From: Nitrospiraceae bacterium
Lineage (GTDB): Bacteria; Nitrospirota_A; Leptospirillia; Leptospirillales; Leptospirillaceae
Direction: 5' to 3'
Assembly: GCA_028064945.1 (NCBI GenBank)
Contig: JAPTWQ010000027.1
Coordinates: forward strand, 1-9,575
Length of the DNA: 9,575 nt
Below, piece after piece: positions 1 through 5,773 of this stretch (position 1 is the stretch's first letter; each line of letters starts with the position of its first letter). The notes beneath the pieces were generated by a model, which was given only the letters and a program-made list of their open reading frames with translations, was not told the DNA's origin and searched no databases. A program made the position numbers and the translations under genes.

Positions 1-1073
1 GACCCCCACTCACCCGGGACAAGCCCGTCCTCCAGATCTCGATCTGACAAGGTTTTTTATCGGTAGAACGAAACTCTGCCTCTTTTTTCAAGATATGTTG
101 AATTGCTGGCTCCCGACAGAAGGTATTGACCTCCTTGGAAAAGACTTGGGGAATATGGGCATATCCCAGATGCTTTCTCACCACGGAAGCATTCTTTGAT
201 TCTGCCAGGGCATTGTCGTTTGAGTGTCGTGGCCGGCTCTTGGTGAGCTCGATACTGAGCTTCTTCAGGAGCTTGGCGACCTGATAGTTGATAGACTCAG
301 ATCCGTTGTCGGCATGAATGCCCAGAATCACGAAGGGAAAGGCCTCGATCATCTCTTTTAAAACCGGGATCAGGTAGGCTTCGCTGATCTTCTCGCAGGT
401 GGCCACCACCAGGTCACTGGGTCACGCAATCGACGGCATTGATGTGATAGACCCCTTTCTGCCCGTCCTGATCTCCCTGATGCACGCTGTCGATCCGGAG
501 ATACCCGGGAGAGCCTTCCGGACGGGGAGCGCGTCGTTCCCCGATGGGAGCTTTCGTGGACCGGGTCTTCGTCCAGTGCCGGCGTTTTGAAATGTACTCC
601 TTGCCTCCCCTCAGGTTGTACAGGTGGGAGACGGAAATCCCGGAGAGGACCGCATACTTTTCTTCTCCGTAGATCTTAACGGCCCGTTCCATCAGCTTCT
701 TCGTGGCGGGTCCGGAAAGGGTTCCATGCCGTTCATCCATCTCTGCCAGAAGAGCCACATCGCGAGGAGCAAAAACTCTCTTGAATCCCTGCCTGGGCGA
801 TTGGTATCCCAATGTCACCGTCCCCGTGGCCTGAAACTTCCGAACAAGCCGGGTCACCTGCTGGCGGGAGAGTCCGGTCATCCGTTCAAGATACCGAAGA
901 ACCACGCCCTTCTCCTTCCGTCCAAGTTTCTCATACCCAAACCGCGTCAGGGTGCGCTGAACAAAGGGGTATCGTTCCTCCTTGACCACACAGAACAGGC
1001 TCTCTATTCCCTTCAAAAACTCTTCTACTTACGTCAGCGTTTTGAGCTTCGCGTCGTCCATATTGATCACCAT
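1..1073 (-). pseudogene. Degenerate DD(35)E integrase-type transposase, partial
   Basis: This is a transposase of the rve/integrase-core class, running off the left edge. The longest open piece (414-1016) has an N-terminal helix-turn-helix-like region (motif TGLSRQQVTRLVRKFQ) and then the first catalytic aspartate in YLRIDSVHQGD (codon at 489-491). The frame stops at TGA 414-416. One base over, the protein continues with the second aspartate in HADNGSE (308-310) and the glutamate in NALAESKN (200-202), with exactly 35 residues between them. Upstream, an in-frame TAA at 1029-1031 separates VEEFLKG from a plausible true start at ATG 1073 (MVINMDDAKLKTLT). A CAA-to-TAA change would explain it. 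The gene thus has a nonsense codon and a frameshift and is probably dead. The C-terminal part after NTFCRE no longer looks like the family. A TTG at 1016 could give a shortened N-terminal product. The closest class is probably an IS1202/ISNCY- or IS481-like group, but I cannot fix the family. Confidence 0.8.
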
Positions 1074-1101
1074 GCCCGAGATTATGAACGATTCGATCTC
1101 A

Positions 1102-1123
1102 TTCAGACTCATTTCTTACTGGA
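1102..1123. repeat. Inner copy of 22-bp imperfect direct repeat at IS end
   Basis: This matches 1138-1159 at 18 of 22 positions, including an identical 11-bp core TTCAGACTCAT. The two copies start 36 bp apart. They lie just upstream of the transposase start at 1073, in non-coding sequence, between the transposase and the recombinase remnant. Tandem subterminal repeats in this position are typical of transposase-binding sites; that role is inferred. Confidence 0.55.
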
Positions 1124-1137
1124 ATCACGAACTCCCT

Positions 1138-1159
1138 TTCAGACTCATACCATATTGGA
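1138..1159. repeat. Outer copy of 22-bp direct repeat, probable IS terminus
   Basis: This is the second copy of the repeat at 1102-1123. It ends (ATATTGGA) almost exactly where recognisable tyrosine-recombinase coding sequence begins (about 1158), so it probably marks the outer boundary of the left-hand insertion sequence. The partner end lies outside the window, so the terminal inverted repeat cannot be confirmed. Confidence 0.5.
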
Positions 1160-1294
1160 TGAGGCTACCAGTCGCCTTTTTGAGAAGGGTTTTGATACGA
1201 TGGAGGGCAGAACTATTACCGGACATAAGACGCTTCAGAGGTGGCGAGATACACGCATCTGAGGGCGGAGGATTTAGTAGAGAAATTAAAGTGA
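1158..1294 (+). pseudogene. C-terminal remnant of a tyrosine recombinase (phage-type integrase)
   Basis: Two adjacent frames together give the end of a tyrosine recombinase. The first frame (from 1158) reads EATSRLFEKGFDTME, then RTITGHKTLQ, which holds the conserved GH. After about position 1238 the next frame reads ARYTHLRAEDLVEKLK and then TGA at 1292-1294, which holds the active-site tyrosine (codon 1250-1252). A one-base deletion between TLQ and ARYTHLR accounts for the shift. The HDLRH box expected just before EATSR is absent: the sequence there has become the end of the neighbouring insertion sequence. Everything N-terminal is missing, so this is a dead fragment. It points to an integrated element (island, plasmid or prophage) once sited here. 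Confidence 0.82.
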
Positions 1295-1316
1295 TTTATT
1301 ATGCAAAGGGGATTTC

Positions 1317-1778
1317 TTGAAAAAATTCCTTCCGTATTTTATTACTGCAATCATTATTTCTATATTTTCAGGCTGCGCAACAATTGTAAATGATTCACAG
1401 ACACCGGCAACAATCACCAGTAATCCAGACGGAGCCAAATTTATTGTAAGCTCCGGCGAACAGGGAGTGACGCCTGCAACGATAGACCTGAAGAGAGGAT
1501 CTGATTATACGATCGAAATCACGAAGCCTGGTTACCAAACACAAACTCAAGTTCTGAATAGCCACTTCGATCATTGGCTTGAAGCAACATTGGGAAACAT
1601 CTGGAACGACATTATTCCCGGACTTATCGTAGATGCGATTGATGGACTTCTGTCCGAGATCAAGCGCGTCGACCAGAAGATCGATTCGGGGTTTCATCAC
1701 CTGGATCAGAAGATCAATCTGGCCATCAATGTTCACGACCGCTTGGCCGCTCTTGAAGCAAGAATGGCTTCCCGGTAA
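1317..1778 (+). CDS. PEGA-domain lipoprotein
   Basis: The protein has 153 residues. A lipoprotein signal (MKKFLPYFITAIIISIFSGC) ends at Cys20; the -3 residue is Phe, which is less usual than Leu. The mature part opens with ATIVN, then residues about 30-80 form a PEGA-like beta domain (SNPDGAKFIVSS, GVTPATIDLKRG, YTIEITKPGYQ), the type found in small 'CATIVNG' lipoproteins of unknown function. Residues 85-110 keep the family's HW..LGN...GLIVDAIDG pattern. The tail (about 111-152) is a predicted amphipathic helix with coiled-coil spacing (IKRVDQKI, LDQKINLAI, RLAALEARM), longer than I would expect. The start is TTG, set by AAAGGGG at 1305-1311 five bases upstream. It lies 22 bp after the recombinase remnant on the same strand and is visibly AT-richer than its neighbours, so it is probably cargo from a mobile region. 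The precise role is unknown. Confidence 0.8.
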   Translation: MKKFLPYFITAIIISIFSGCATIVNDSQTPATITSNPDGAKFIVSSGEQGVTPATIDLKRGSDYTIEITKPGYQTQTQVLNSHFDHWLEATLGNIWNDIIPGLIVDAIDGLLSEIKRVDQKIDSGFHHLDQKINLAINVHDRLAALEARMASR

Positions 1779-1844
1779 GTTTCTCCAAGGGACAAAAAGA
1801 AAACAAGGCTTCCAGCGTCCAAAACACGAGTTATTGTAAATGTC

Positions 1845-1853
1845 AGTGTATGA
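1845..1853. repeat. Left terminal inverted repeat core of IS256-type element
   Basis: AGTGTATGA, inverted relative to 3223-3231. It is followed inward by GCGGCGC...TCTGCT (about 1875-1889), which also recurs near the right end. The repeat is imperfect and gapped, so only the core is listed. Confidence 0.55.
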
Positions 1854-1870
1854 CCTCATAGAGCGAGAGC

Positions 1871-3139
1871 CTAAGCGGCGCATTCTGCTTTCGTTTTCGA
1901 TTTGTCCTTGTTTTCTGGTTTTCTTTCGACTCCATCTTCAAAGATCGTTCCCCTCAGGAGCTTGGGGATGAGGGTGTACCCTTTCAACCGCCGGAATCTT
2001 TTTTCCGCCGACATCGCCACCTGGAATACCAGCGCCAGGAGACTCTCCCGGGAAAAGCATCCCCGGGACCGATCGGTTCTGTGCCGGATCGTGGCAAAGG
2101 TCGATTCGATCGGGTTGGTGGTCCGGATCGACACCCAGTGGACAGCCGGGAAGTCGTAGAAGGCCAGAAGGGTCTCCTCGTCTTTCTTCAGGCATTGGGC
2201 CGCTTTCGGGTATTTGTCCCGGTAGGCTCTCAGAAAGGTCTGGAACGCCTTCCGCGCCTCTTTCCGGTTCTCGGCATTCCAGATCTCCCGGAGCTGGGAC
2301 TTGGCCCGGGCCTGAAGCGACTTGGGCAGGTAGTTCAGGACGTTCAGGGTCTTGTGTTGCCAGCATCGCTGTTCCTTTGTGGTCGGGAAGACCTCCCGGA
2401 GAGCCGGCCAGAACCCCAGGGCCCCATCGCCGATGGCCAGGAGAGGAGACTTGAGCCCTCTCTCCGCCAGGACGCGCAGAACCTCTTTCCAGCTTTCGGA
2501 AGATTCTCGGAACCCGTCCTCGATCGCCAGGATCTTCTTCTCCCCCTTGGCATTCACGCCCATGACCACCAGAAGGCACAGCCGGTCCGATTCTTTCCGC
2601 ATCTTCGAGTAGATCCCGTCGACCCAGATGTACAGCCATTCTCCCTCGATCGGACGTTTCCGCCAGTCTTCGTATTCTTTCGTCCATTTCGCCTTCAGCC
2701 GACCCACCATGGCGGGGGAGAACCCCTTGGCGTCCGCTCCCAGGAGAGATTCCAGGGCTTCCCGCATGTGGCCGGTCGAGACGCCGTTCAGGTAGAGAAG
2801 GGGAACCAGTTCCTCCACGCTCCGGCTCTTCCGGAGGTACGGAGGGACCAGCGCGGAATGGAAGACAACCCCGCTTCGGGACCGATCCCGAATCTTGGGC
2901 ATGCGAATGTTGATCGTTCCGATGCCGGTGGCAATCGACCGTTCCGGGTTGTAGCCGTTCTTGACGACCGCCTTTCGTCCCTTCAGGTCCCGAACCAACT
3001 TCCATTGCTCCAAAAATTCTTCCAGCTCCGCCTCCACGGCCACCTGGAGAAGTTTCCGGGCCCCTTCCCGGAGATACTCCGTGAGAGCATCGATGGATTC
3101 TGGACCTTTTTTCCCCTTTGACGTATTCTTCTTTCTCAA
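1871..3139 (-). CDS. IS256-family (Mutator) transposase, intact
   Basis: A 422-aa DDE transposase, the normal length for IS256. The catalytic residues are Asp174 in YIWVDGIYSK, Asp238 in LAIGDGALGFW and Glu345 in RTTNPIES, with the family's C..H signature CWQHK (Cys259, His262) between the second Asp and the Glu in the helical insertion. The N-terminal ~100 residues hold the usual helical part and the NGYNPERSI / IRMPKIRDRS segment. The C-terminus ends in a charged tail (KPENKDKSKTKAECAA) whose codons run into the IS terminal repeat. The start is TTG at 3139: AAGGAG sits six bases upstream in minus-strand reading, and no in-frame ATG lies near. Nothing is broken, so the element may be active. 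The ribosome-binding site is embedded in a long hairpin (see 3140-3204). The product catalyses DNA strand transfer at the element ends. Confidence 0.95.
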   Translation of the reverse strand: MRKKNTSKGKKGPESIDALTEYLREGARKLLQVAVEAELEEFLEQWKLVRDLKGRKAVVKNGYNPERSIATGIGTINIRMPKIRDRSRSGVVFHSALVPPYLRKSRSVEELVPLLYLNGVSTGHMREALESLLGADAKGFSPAMVGRLKAKWTKEYEDWRKRPIEGEWLYIWVDGIYSKMRKESDRLCLLVVMGVNAKGEKKILAIEDGFRESSESWKEVLRVLAERGLKSPLLAIGDGALGFWPALREVFPTTKEQRCWQHKTLNVLNYLPKSLQARAKSQLREIWNAENRKEARKAFQTFLRAYRDKYPKAAQCLKKDEETLLAFYDFPAVHWVSIRTTNPIESTFATIRHRTDRSRGCFSRESLLALVFQVAMSAEKRFRRLKGYTLIPKLLRGTIFEDGVERKPENKDKSKTKAECAA

Positions 3140-3204
3140 GGCGCGCTCCTTTTTTTCGCTGAAATGCTGTGTTTGTGGTGAACCACATTTCAGCAGAGCG
3201 CGCC
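3140..3204 (-). promoter_or_regulatory. Hairpin that would mask the transposase ribosome-binding site
   Basis: Two nested stems of nine perfect base pairs: 3140-3148 pairs with 3196-3204 (GGCGCGCTC / GAGCGCGCC) and 3158-3166 pairs with 3186-3194 (GCTGAAATG / CATTTCAGC). A further small TGGT/ACCA stem lies in the loop (3176-3179 with 3182-3185). In the minus-strand RNA the outer stem covers the end of the AAGGAG ribosome-binding site and reaches the base next to the TTG start codon. An RNA entering from outside the element would fold this way and be poorly translated. This is the logic known for IS10 and IS50; here it is inferred from the repeats alone. Confidence 0.65.
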
Positions 3205-3215
3205 GCTATTGGCAA
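3187..3215 (-). promoter_or_regulatory. Candidate transposase promoter inside the hairpin arm
   Basis: On the minus strand TTGCCA (complement at 3210-3215) and TGAAAT (complement at 3187-3192) are separated by exactly 17 bp, a plausible sigma-70 pair though the -10 is weak. Transcription would begin near 3180, downstream of both 5' arms of the hairpin, so the element's own mRNA would leave the ribosome-binding site open. Confidence 0.45.
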
Positions 3216-3222
3216 TCCTCCC

Positions 3223-3231
3223 TCATACACT
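3223..3231. repeat. Right terminal inverted repeat core of IS256-type element
   Basis: TCATACACT, the reverse complement of the left-end core at 1845-1853. The adjacent inner block (about 3193-3207) overlaps the hairpin arm and the candidate promoter. Confidence 0.55.
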
Positions 3232-3319
3232 TCTTTTCAGCATAACTCCCAAAACACCTGAAGATCAGTAGCTCCCCCCAGTAGTTGATCAACTTGTCAA
3301 CGTTCAATGGCAATTCCTA

Positions 3320-3601
3320 TCACGACAGTCTACAGAATACAAGCGTACCATTTGTGCCACCGAAACCGAAGGAATTCGAAAGTGCAACATTGATTCTCAT
3401 ATTGCGCGCGCTTCCCGGCACATAATCGAGATCGCACCGGGGATCTGGGGTGGAAATATTGGCAGTGGGAGGCGCGATTTGATTGTGGATGGCGAGGACG
3501 GTGAATACTGCTTCCACTCCCCCTGCGGCCCCCAATAAGTGACCAGTCATCGATTTCGTGGAACTGATCGCAATGCGATTCATATGGTCACCGAATAAAA
3601 A
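3320..3601 (-). pseudogene. fabF: 3' fragment of fabF (beta-ketoacyl-ACP synthase II)
   Basis: About 90 residues match the C-terminal end of FabF-type condensing enzymes, which extend acyl chains on ACP in fatty-acid synthesis. The recognisable parts are [25 protein letters not shown] (positions 3526-3600; conserved Lys and the second active-site His), then [19 protein letters not shown] and [15 protein letters not shown] at the normal C-terminus, with a TGA at 3320-3322. The nucleophilic Cys and the first active-site His are absent: upstream of about 3601 the frame stays open but the sequence changes to a transposase remnant. With about three quarters of a typical ~410-aa enzyme missing it cannot work as a synthase. 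The well-kept frame suggests recent truncation or copying. A full-length fabF presumably exists elsewhere in the genome. The gene symbol refers to the parent gene. Confidence 0.85.
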
Positions 3602-3620
3602 GGCTTGGTCAGGAATTTTG

Positions 3621-3899
3621 TCAATGGGACAGGGTTCTGAAGGCTTTGCGCAGGGCGGCATGGGTCCGTTCGGGAATCTCCGTTTTGGTCAGTTCTCCGT
3701 AGACCCGGGAAAAGGCCGACTCGTGCGGGAGAGGCTTTCCGATCCGAAATCCCAGGATCTGGCGCAGGGTCGTCTCGGCCTGAAGACGCTCGATCAACGC
3801 GCGGATCGAGGACTGATTCAGGACCGACTTGACCACGAAGGCCCTCGCAATGGAAATCCAGTCGTGGGAAGGACGCCCTGACCAGTTCCAAGCCATCAC
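3621..3899 (-). pseudogene. Fragment of an IS5/IS1182-like (DUF772) transposase N-terminal region
   Basis: An open stretch of 92 codons contains a block typical of the DUF772 N-terminal domain: GRPSHDWISIARAFVVKSVL, SIRALIERLQAETTLRQILG, PLPHESAFSRVYGEL and [12 protein letters not shown]. In full-length transposases this block is preceded by a further N-terminal stretch and followed by a DDE catalytic domain; both are missing. The match begins right at GRPSHDW (about 3880) and ends near 3635, where the sequence joins the fabF fragment. The ATG at 3899 is incidental. It is a non-functional scrap left by transposition or recombination. Confidence 0.75.
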
Positions 3900-3906
3900 T
3901 GATTTA

Positions 3907-3962
3907 AAGCATTTTACGGACTCAACCTTGTGAGTTTTGTAACATCCTCATAAGTAATGCTT
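3907..3962. repeat. Nested short inverted repeats downstream of the PAP2 gene
   Basis: AAGCATT (3907-3913) pairs with AATGCTT (3956-3962), and ACTCA/TGAGT sit inside (about 3920-3935). They lie between the end of the minus-strand cluster and the transposase scrap. They could help end transcription, but there is no strong GC stem followed by a T-run on the minus strand, so a terminator is not claimed. Confidence 0.25.
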
Positions 3963-3976
3963 AGATTCATGGGTAA

Positions 3977-4522
3977 TCAGGTTTTTCTAAATGATGGAAT
4001 TCGCCCGAGAAATCTTACGACTCCCCATCCTATGAAAATCCCGATCCCCGCACCTCCAATGACGTCAAAGGGGTAGTGTGCTCCGATATAGATGCGGGCG
4101 AATCCGACCATGAAGGCTAATGAATAGGCGTAAGGAGCGCTTTTTGGATAGATGAGTCCAACTATTGTTGCTTCACAGAAGATGTTAGTGGCATGACTGG
4201 AGGGGAAGGACCAGGAGTCCGAACATCCAAGCGGAAGAAAGGACGATAGCTCCCCGTGACAGGGTCGTGGTCGTTGGAAAATTGATTTTATGATTCTACT
4301 TGCCAAGGGGTCGGAGATCGCTATACCGATTCCCGCCGCCAAGACAAGAAAATGCCCTCTTCCGCCACCCCAAAGAATCAGGAAAAAAACAGTCACCCCG
4401 ATGCCCAAGAAGAAATTTTCCGGGCGGATGAGGAAGATCATGAAATCGGAAAGCCATTTCGGATGGGGCGCATAAAGAATCATGTGGTAAAGGGAAAGAT
4501 CGAGTGTTTGAAGTGTTGTCAT
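3977..4522 (-). CDS. PAP2-family membrane phosphatase
   Basis: A 181-aa integral membrane protein with the full three-part PAP2 active site: K79-x6-RP (KSIFQRPRP, residues 79-87), FPSSHATN (His110) and AR-x5-H-x3-D (Arg143, His149, Asp153). Ser is replaced by Ala just before Arg143, a tolerated variant. Five or six hydrophobic helices flank these motifs. Family members remove phosphate from lipid phosphates or from undecaprenyl pyrophosphate at the outer face of the inner membrane; the substrate here is not determined. The start ATG at 4520-4522 overlaps the stop of the upstream transporter as ATGA, which implies translational coupling. An in-frame extension to 4573 would lie inside the transporter gene and is rejected. 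It is the last gene of the minus-strand cluster, followed by mobile-element debris. Confidence 0.9.
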   Translation of the reverse strand: MTTLQTLDLSLYHMILYAPHPKWLSDFMIFLIRPENFFLGIGVTVFFLILWGGGRGHFLVLAAGIGIAISDPLASRIIKSIFQRPRPCHGELSSFLPLGCSDSWSFPSSHATNIFCEATIVGLIYPKSAPYAYSLAFMVGFARIYIGAHYPFDVIGGAGIGIFIGWGVVRFLGRIPSFRKT

Positions 4523-5721
4523 GAAACGGATCCCATTTTCTGTTCCATGGACATATTGGTGATCATTTTCCAAAGAATGGCCAATGCTATAACCTGAATC
4601 ACCGACGCAAACAGGACAAGATCGACTGGATTCTCCCGGTATAACACTCCCATGACTGTGCTCCCGACCAACCAGGACAGTCCGAAAACCGCATTGAAAA
4701 CTCCATAGGCAGTTCCTCTCTTCCCATCGGGAGTCAATTTCGAAATTCCCGCTCGCATGACGCTCTCCTGAATCCCCATGCTCGCTCCCCAGAATCCTGC
4801 GCCCAGAATGATCGGAGTAAAACTTTGTGAAAGAAACAACAAGGGGGCGCAGGGAAGGATCAGAAACGGCAAGGCAAACAAGACCTTGAATCCGATTCTG
4901 TCGAAGATGCGTCCCGCTCCGAAGGCCACCACAGCATCAAATACCATGGCAACACTGTATAGGAGAGGAATCGTGGCGGGAGAAACCTGACCTGTCAGTC
5001 CCAGATGATAGGCTATCAGGATGAAATGAGAAAAACCCATAACTGTCAATCCAGAAAAAGCGAGGTAAAACCAGTAAGTCTTCTTGGAATGAATGGGAAG
5101 ATATTGGTCGCCGTCAGGATCTGGGGCAGGAGAAAGCCTGTAGGCCCTGCGCAAAAGGACCAATGCAATGATGGCCGGAATGAACAGAATTCCGAACCCC
5201 AAACGATATCCTCCGTAAGCAACGGCCGCAGAAACGGCCAATGGTCCCAGTAAAGCTCCTCCCTGATCCATCAATTCATGCAAGCCAAAAACCCGACCGA
5301 ATCCCAAAACGAATCCAGCCTGTGACAGCAAGGTGTCTCGAGGAGGATTCCGCAATCCCCTTCCGAATCGTTCCGAAAAAACAAGCCCCATTGCGGGGAA
5401 CAGAGTCGATGTCAAAGAAAGAAAAGGCAAAGATAGCAGGTTCAGAGTATATCCGGCACTCATCAGCGGCCAATAGCGTTTGGTTCTATCGGCATAGGGA
5501 CCCGAAAGGAGCTGGATCCCGAACCCGATCATCTCACCGAGTCCTGCAACCAGACCCACAACAATCGGCCCTGCTCCAATTGCCGCGAGATATGCGCCGA
5601 CGATGCTTCGGCCCCCTTCATAGGTAAAGTCCGCAAAGAGACTCAGTAAACCGAGACCGATGACAAATCGGAACAGATTTTTCTTTCTGCTCTCAAGAAA
5701 ATCGTTTTCGTTGTCTCCCAT
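4519..5721 (-). CDS. Major facilitator superfamily transporter, complete
   Basis: A 400-aa protein with about 12 hydrophobic helices. The loop 2-3 signature is GPYADRTKRYW (a motif-A variant) and a related loop 8-9 sequence is GRIFDRIGFKV. The stretch ERFGRGLRNPPRDTLLS after helix 4 is characteristic of a bacterial MFS group with 'RG.R.PPRD' in this position. Members are proton-driven exporters of mostly unknown substrates, so none is assigned. ATG at 5721 is preferred, with GGAGG eleven bases upstream; a GTG at 5739 is in frame but has no ribosome-binding site. Its stop overlaps the PAP2 start. It lies 52 nt after the PstS-like gene, so it may be part of the same transcript. Confidence 0.9.
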   Translation of the reverse strand: MGDNENDFLESRKKNLFRFVIGLGLLSLFADFTYEGGRSIVGAYLAAIGAGPIVVGLVAGLGEMIGFGIQLLSGPYADRTKRYWPLMSAGYTLNLLSLPFLSLTSTLFPAMGLVFSERFGRGLRNPPRDTLLSQAGFVLGFGRVFGLHELMDQGGALLGPLAVSAAVAYGGYRLGFGILFIPAIIALVLLRRAYRLSPAPDPDGDQYLPIHSKKTYWFYLAFSGLTVMGFSHFILIAYHLGLTGQVSPATIPLLYSVAMVFDAVVAFGAGRIFDRIGFKVLFALPFLILPCAPLLFLSQSFTPIILGAGFWGASMGIQESVMRAGISKLTPDGKRGTAYGVFNAVFGLSWLVGSTVMGVLYRENPVDLVLFASVIQVIALAILWKMITNMSMEQKMGSVS

Positions 5722-5773
5722 TCTCTTCAGAACCTCCACCCCATTTTAGCTGACCATTGAAAAAGGTTTGTTC

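Larger units (their letters stand above)
1845..3231. mobile_element. Complete IS256-family insertion sequence
   Basis: The element is about 1.39 kb and encodes one intact Mutator/IS256 transposase on the minus strand. The proposed ends share the inverted 9-mer AGTGTATGA (1845-1853; complement at 3223-3231). Further in, a second matched block (GCGGCGC, two mismatches, TCTGCT) lies near 1875-1889 and 3193-3207, but the blocks are offset by about five bases between the two ends. The transposase stop codon (1871-1873) lies within the left terminal region. IS256 elements normally make 8-9-bp target duplications, but none is visible in the flanks (TAAATGTC on the left, TCTTTTCA on the right). The exact ends are approximate. 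Confidence 0.8.

Noticed and set aside
624..1262. 212-codon plus-strand open frame read as one protein
   Set aside because: Most of it is antisense to the left transposase; only the last ~27 codons (from 1158) are real recombinase sequence, reported separately.
982..1320. 112-codon plus-strand frame with repeated FRLI-YW motif
   Set aside because: The repeat is only the translation of the 22-bp direct repeats at the IS end, and the frame crosses three unrelated segments.
1395..1883. 162-codon minus-strand frame across the lipoprotein gene
   Set aside because: Antisense to a convincing lipoprotein and running into the IS end; no recognisable domain.
2081..3121. 346-codon plus-strand open frame
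   Set aside because: Antisense shadow of the transposase gene, low-complexity composition, no ribosome-binding site or motif.
1938..3230. 430-codon open frame on the minus strand overlapping the transposase
   Set aside because: It is a Gly/Pro/Arg-rich shadow frame of the IS256 transposase with no family motif; the 1871-3139 frame has the full catalytic set.
3284..3293. Perfect 10-bp palindrome GTTGATCAAC downstream of the fabF stub
   Set aside because: Too short to mean much alone; no T-run for a terminator and no second copy seen as an operator pair.
3920..3940. ACTCA/TGAGT hairpin followed by TTTGT on the plus strand as a terminator
   Set aside because: Only five base pairs, few GC pairs and no plus-strand gene ends just before it.
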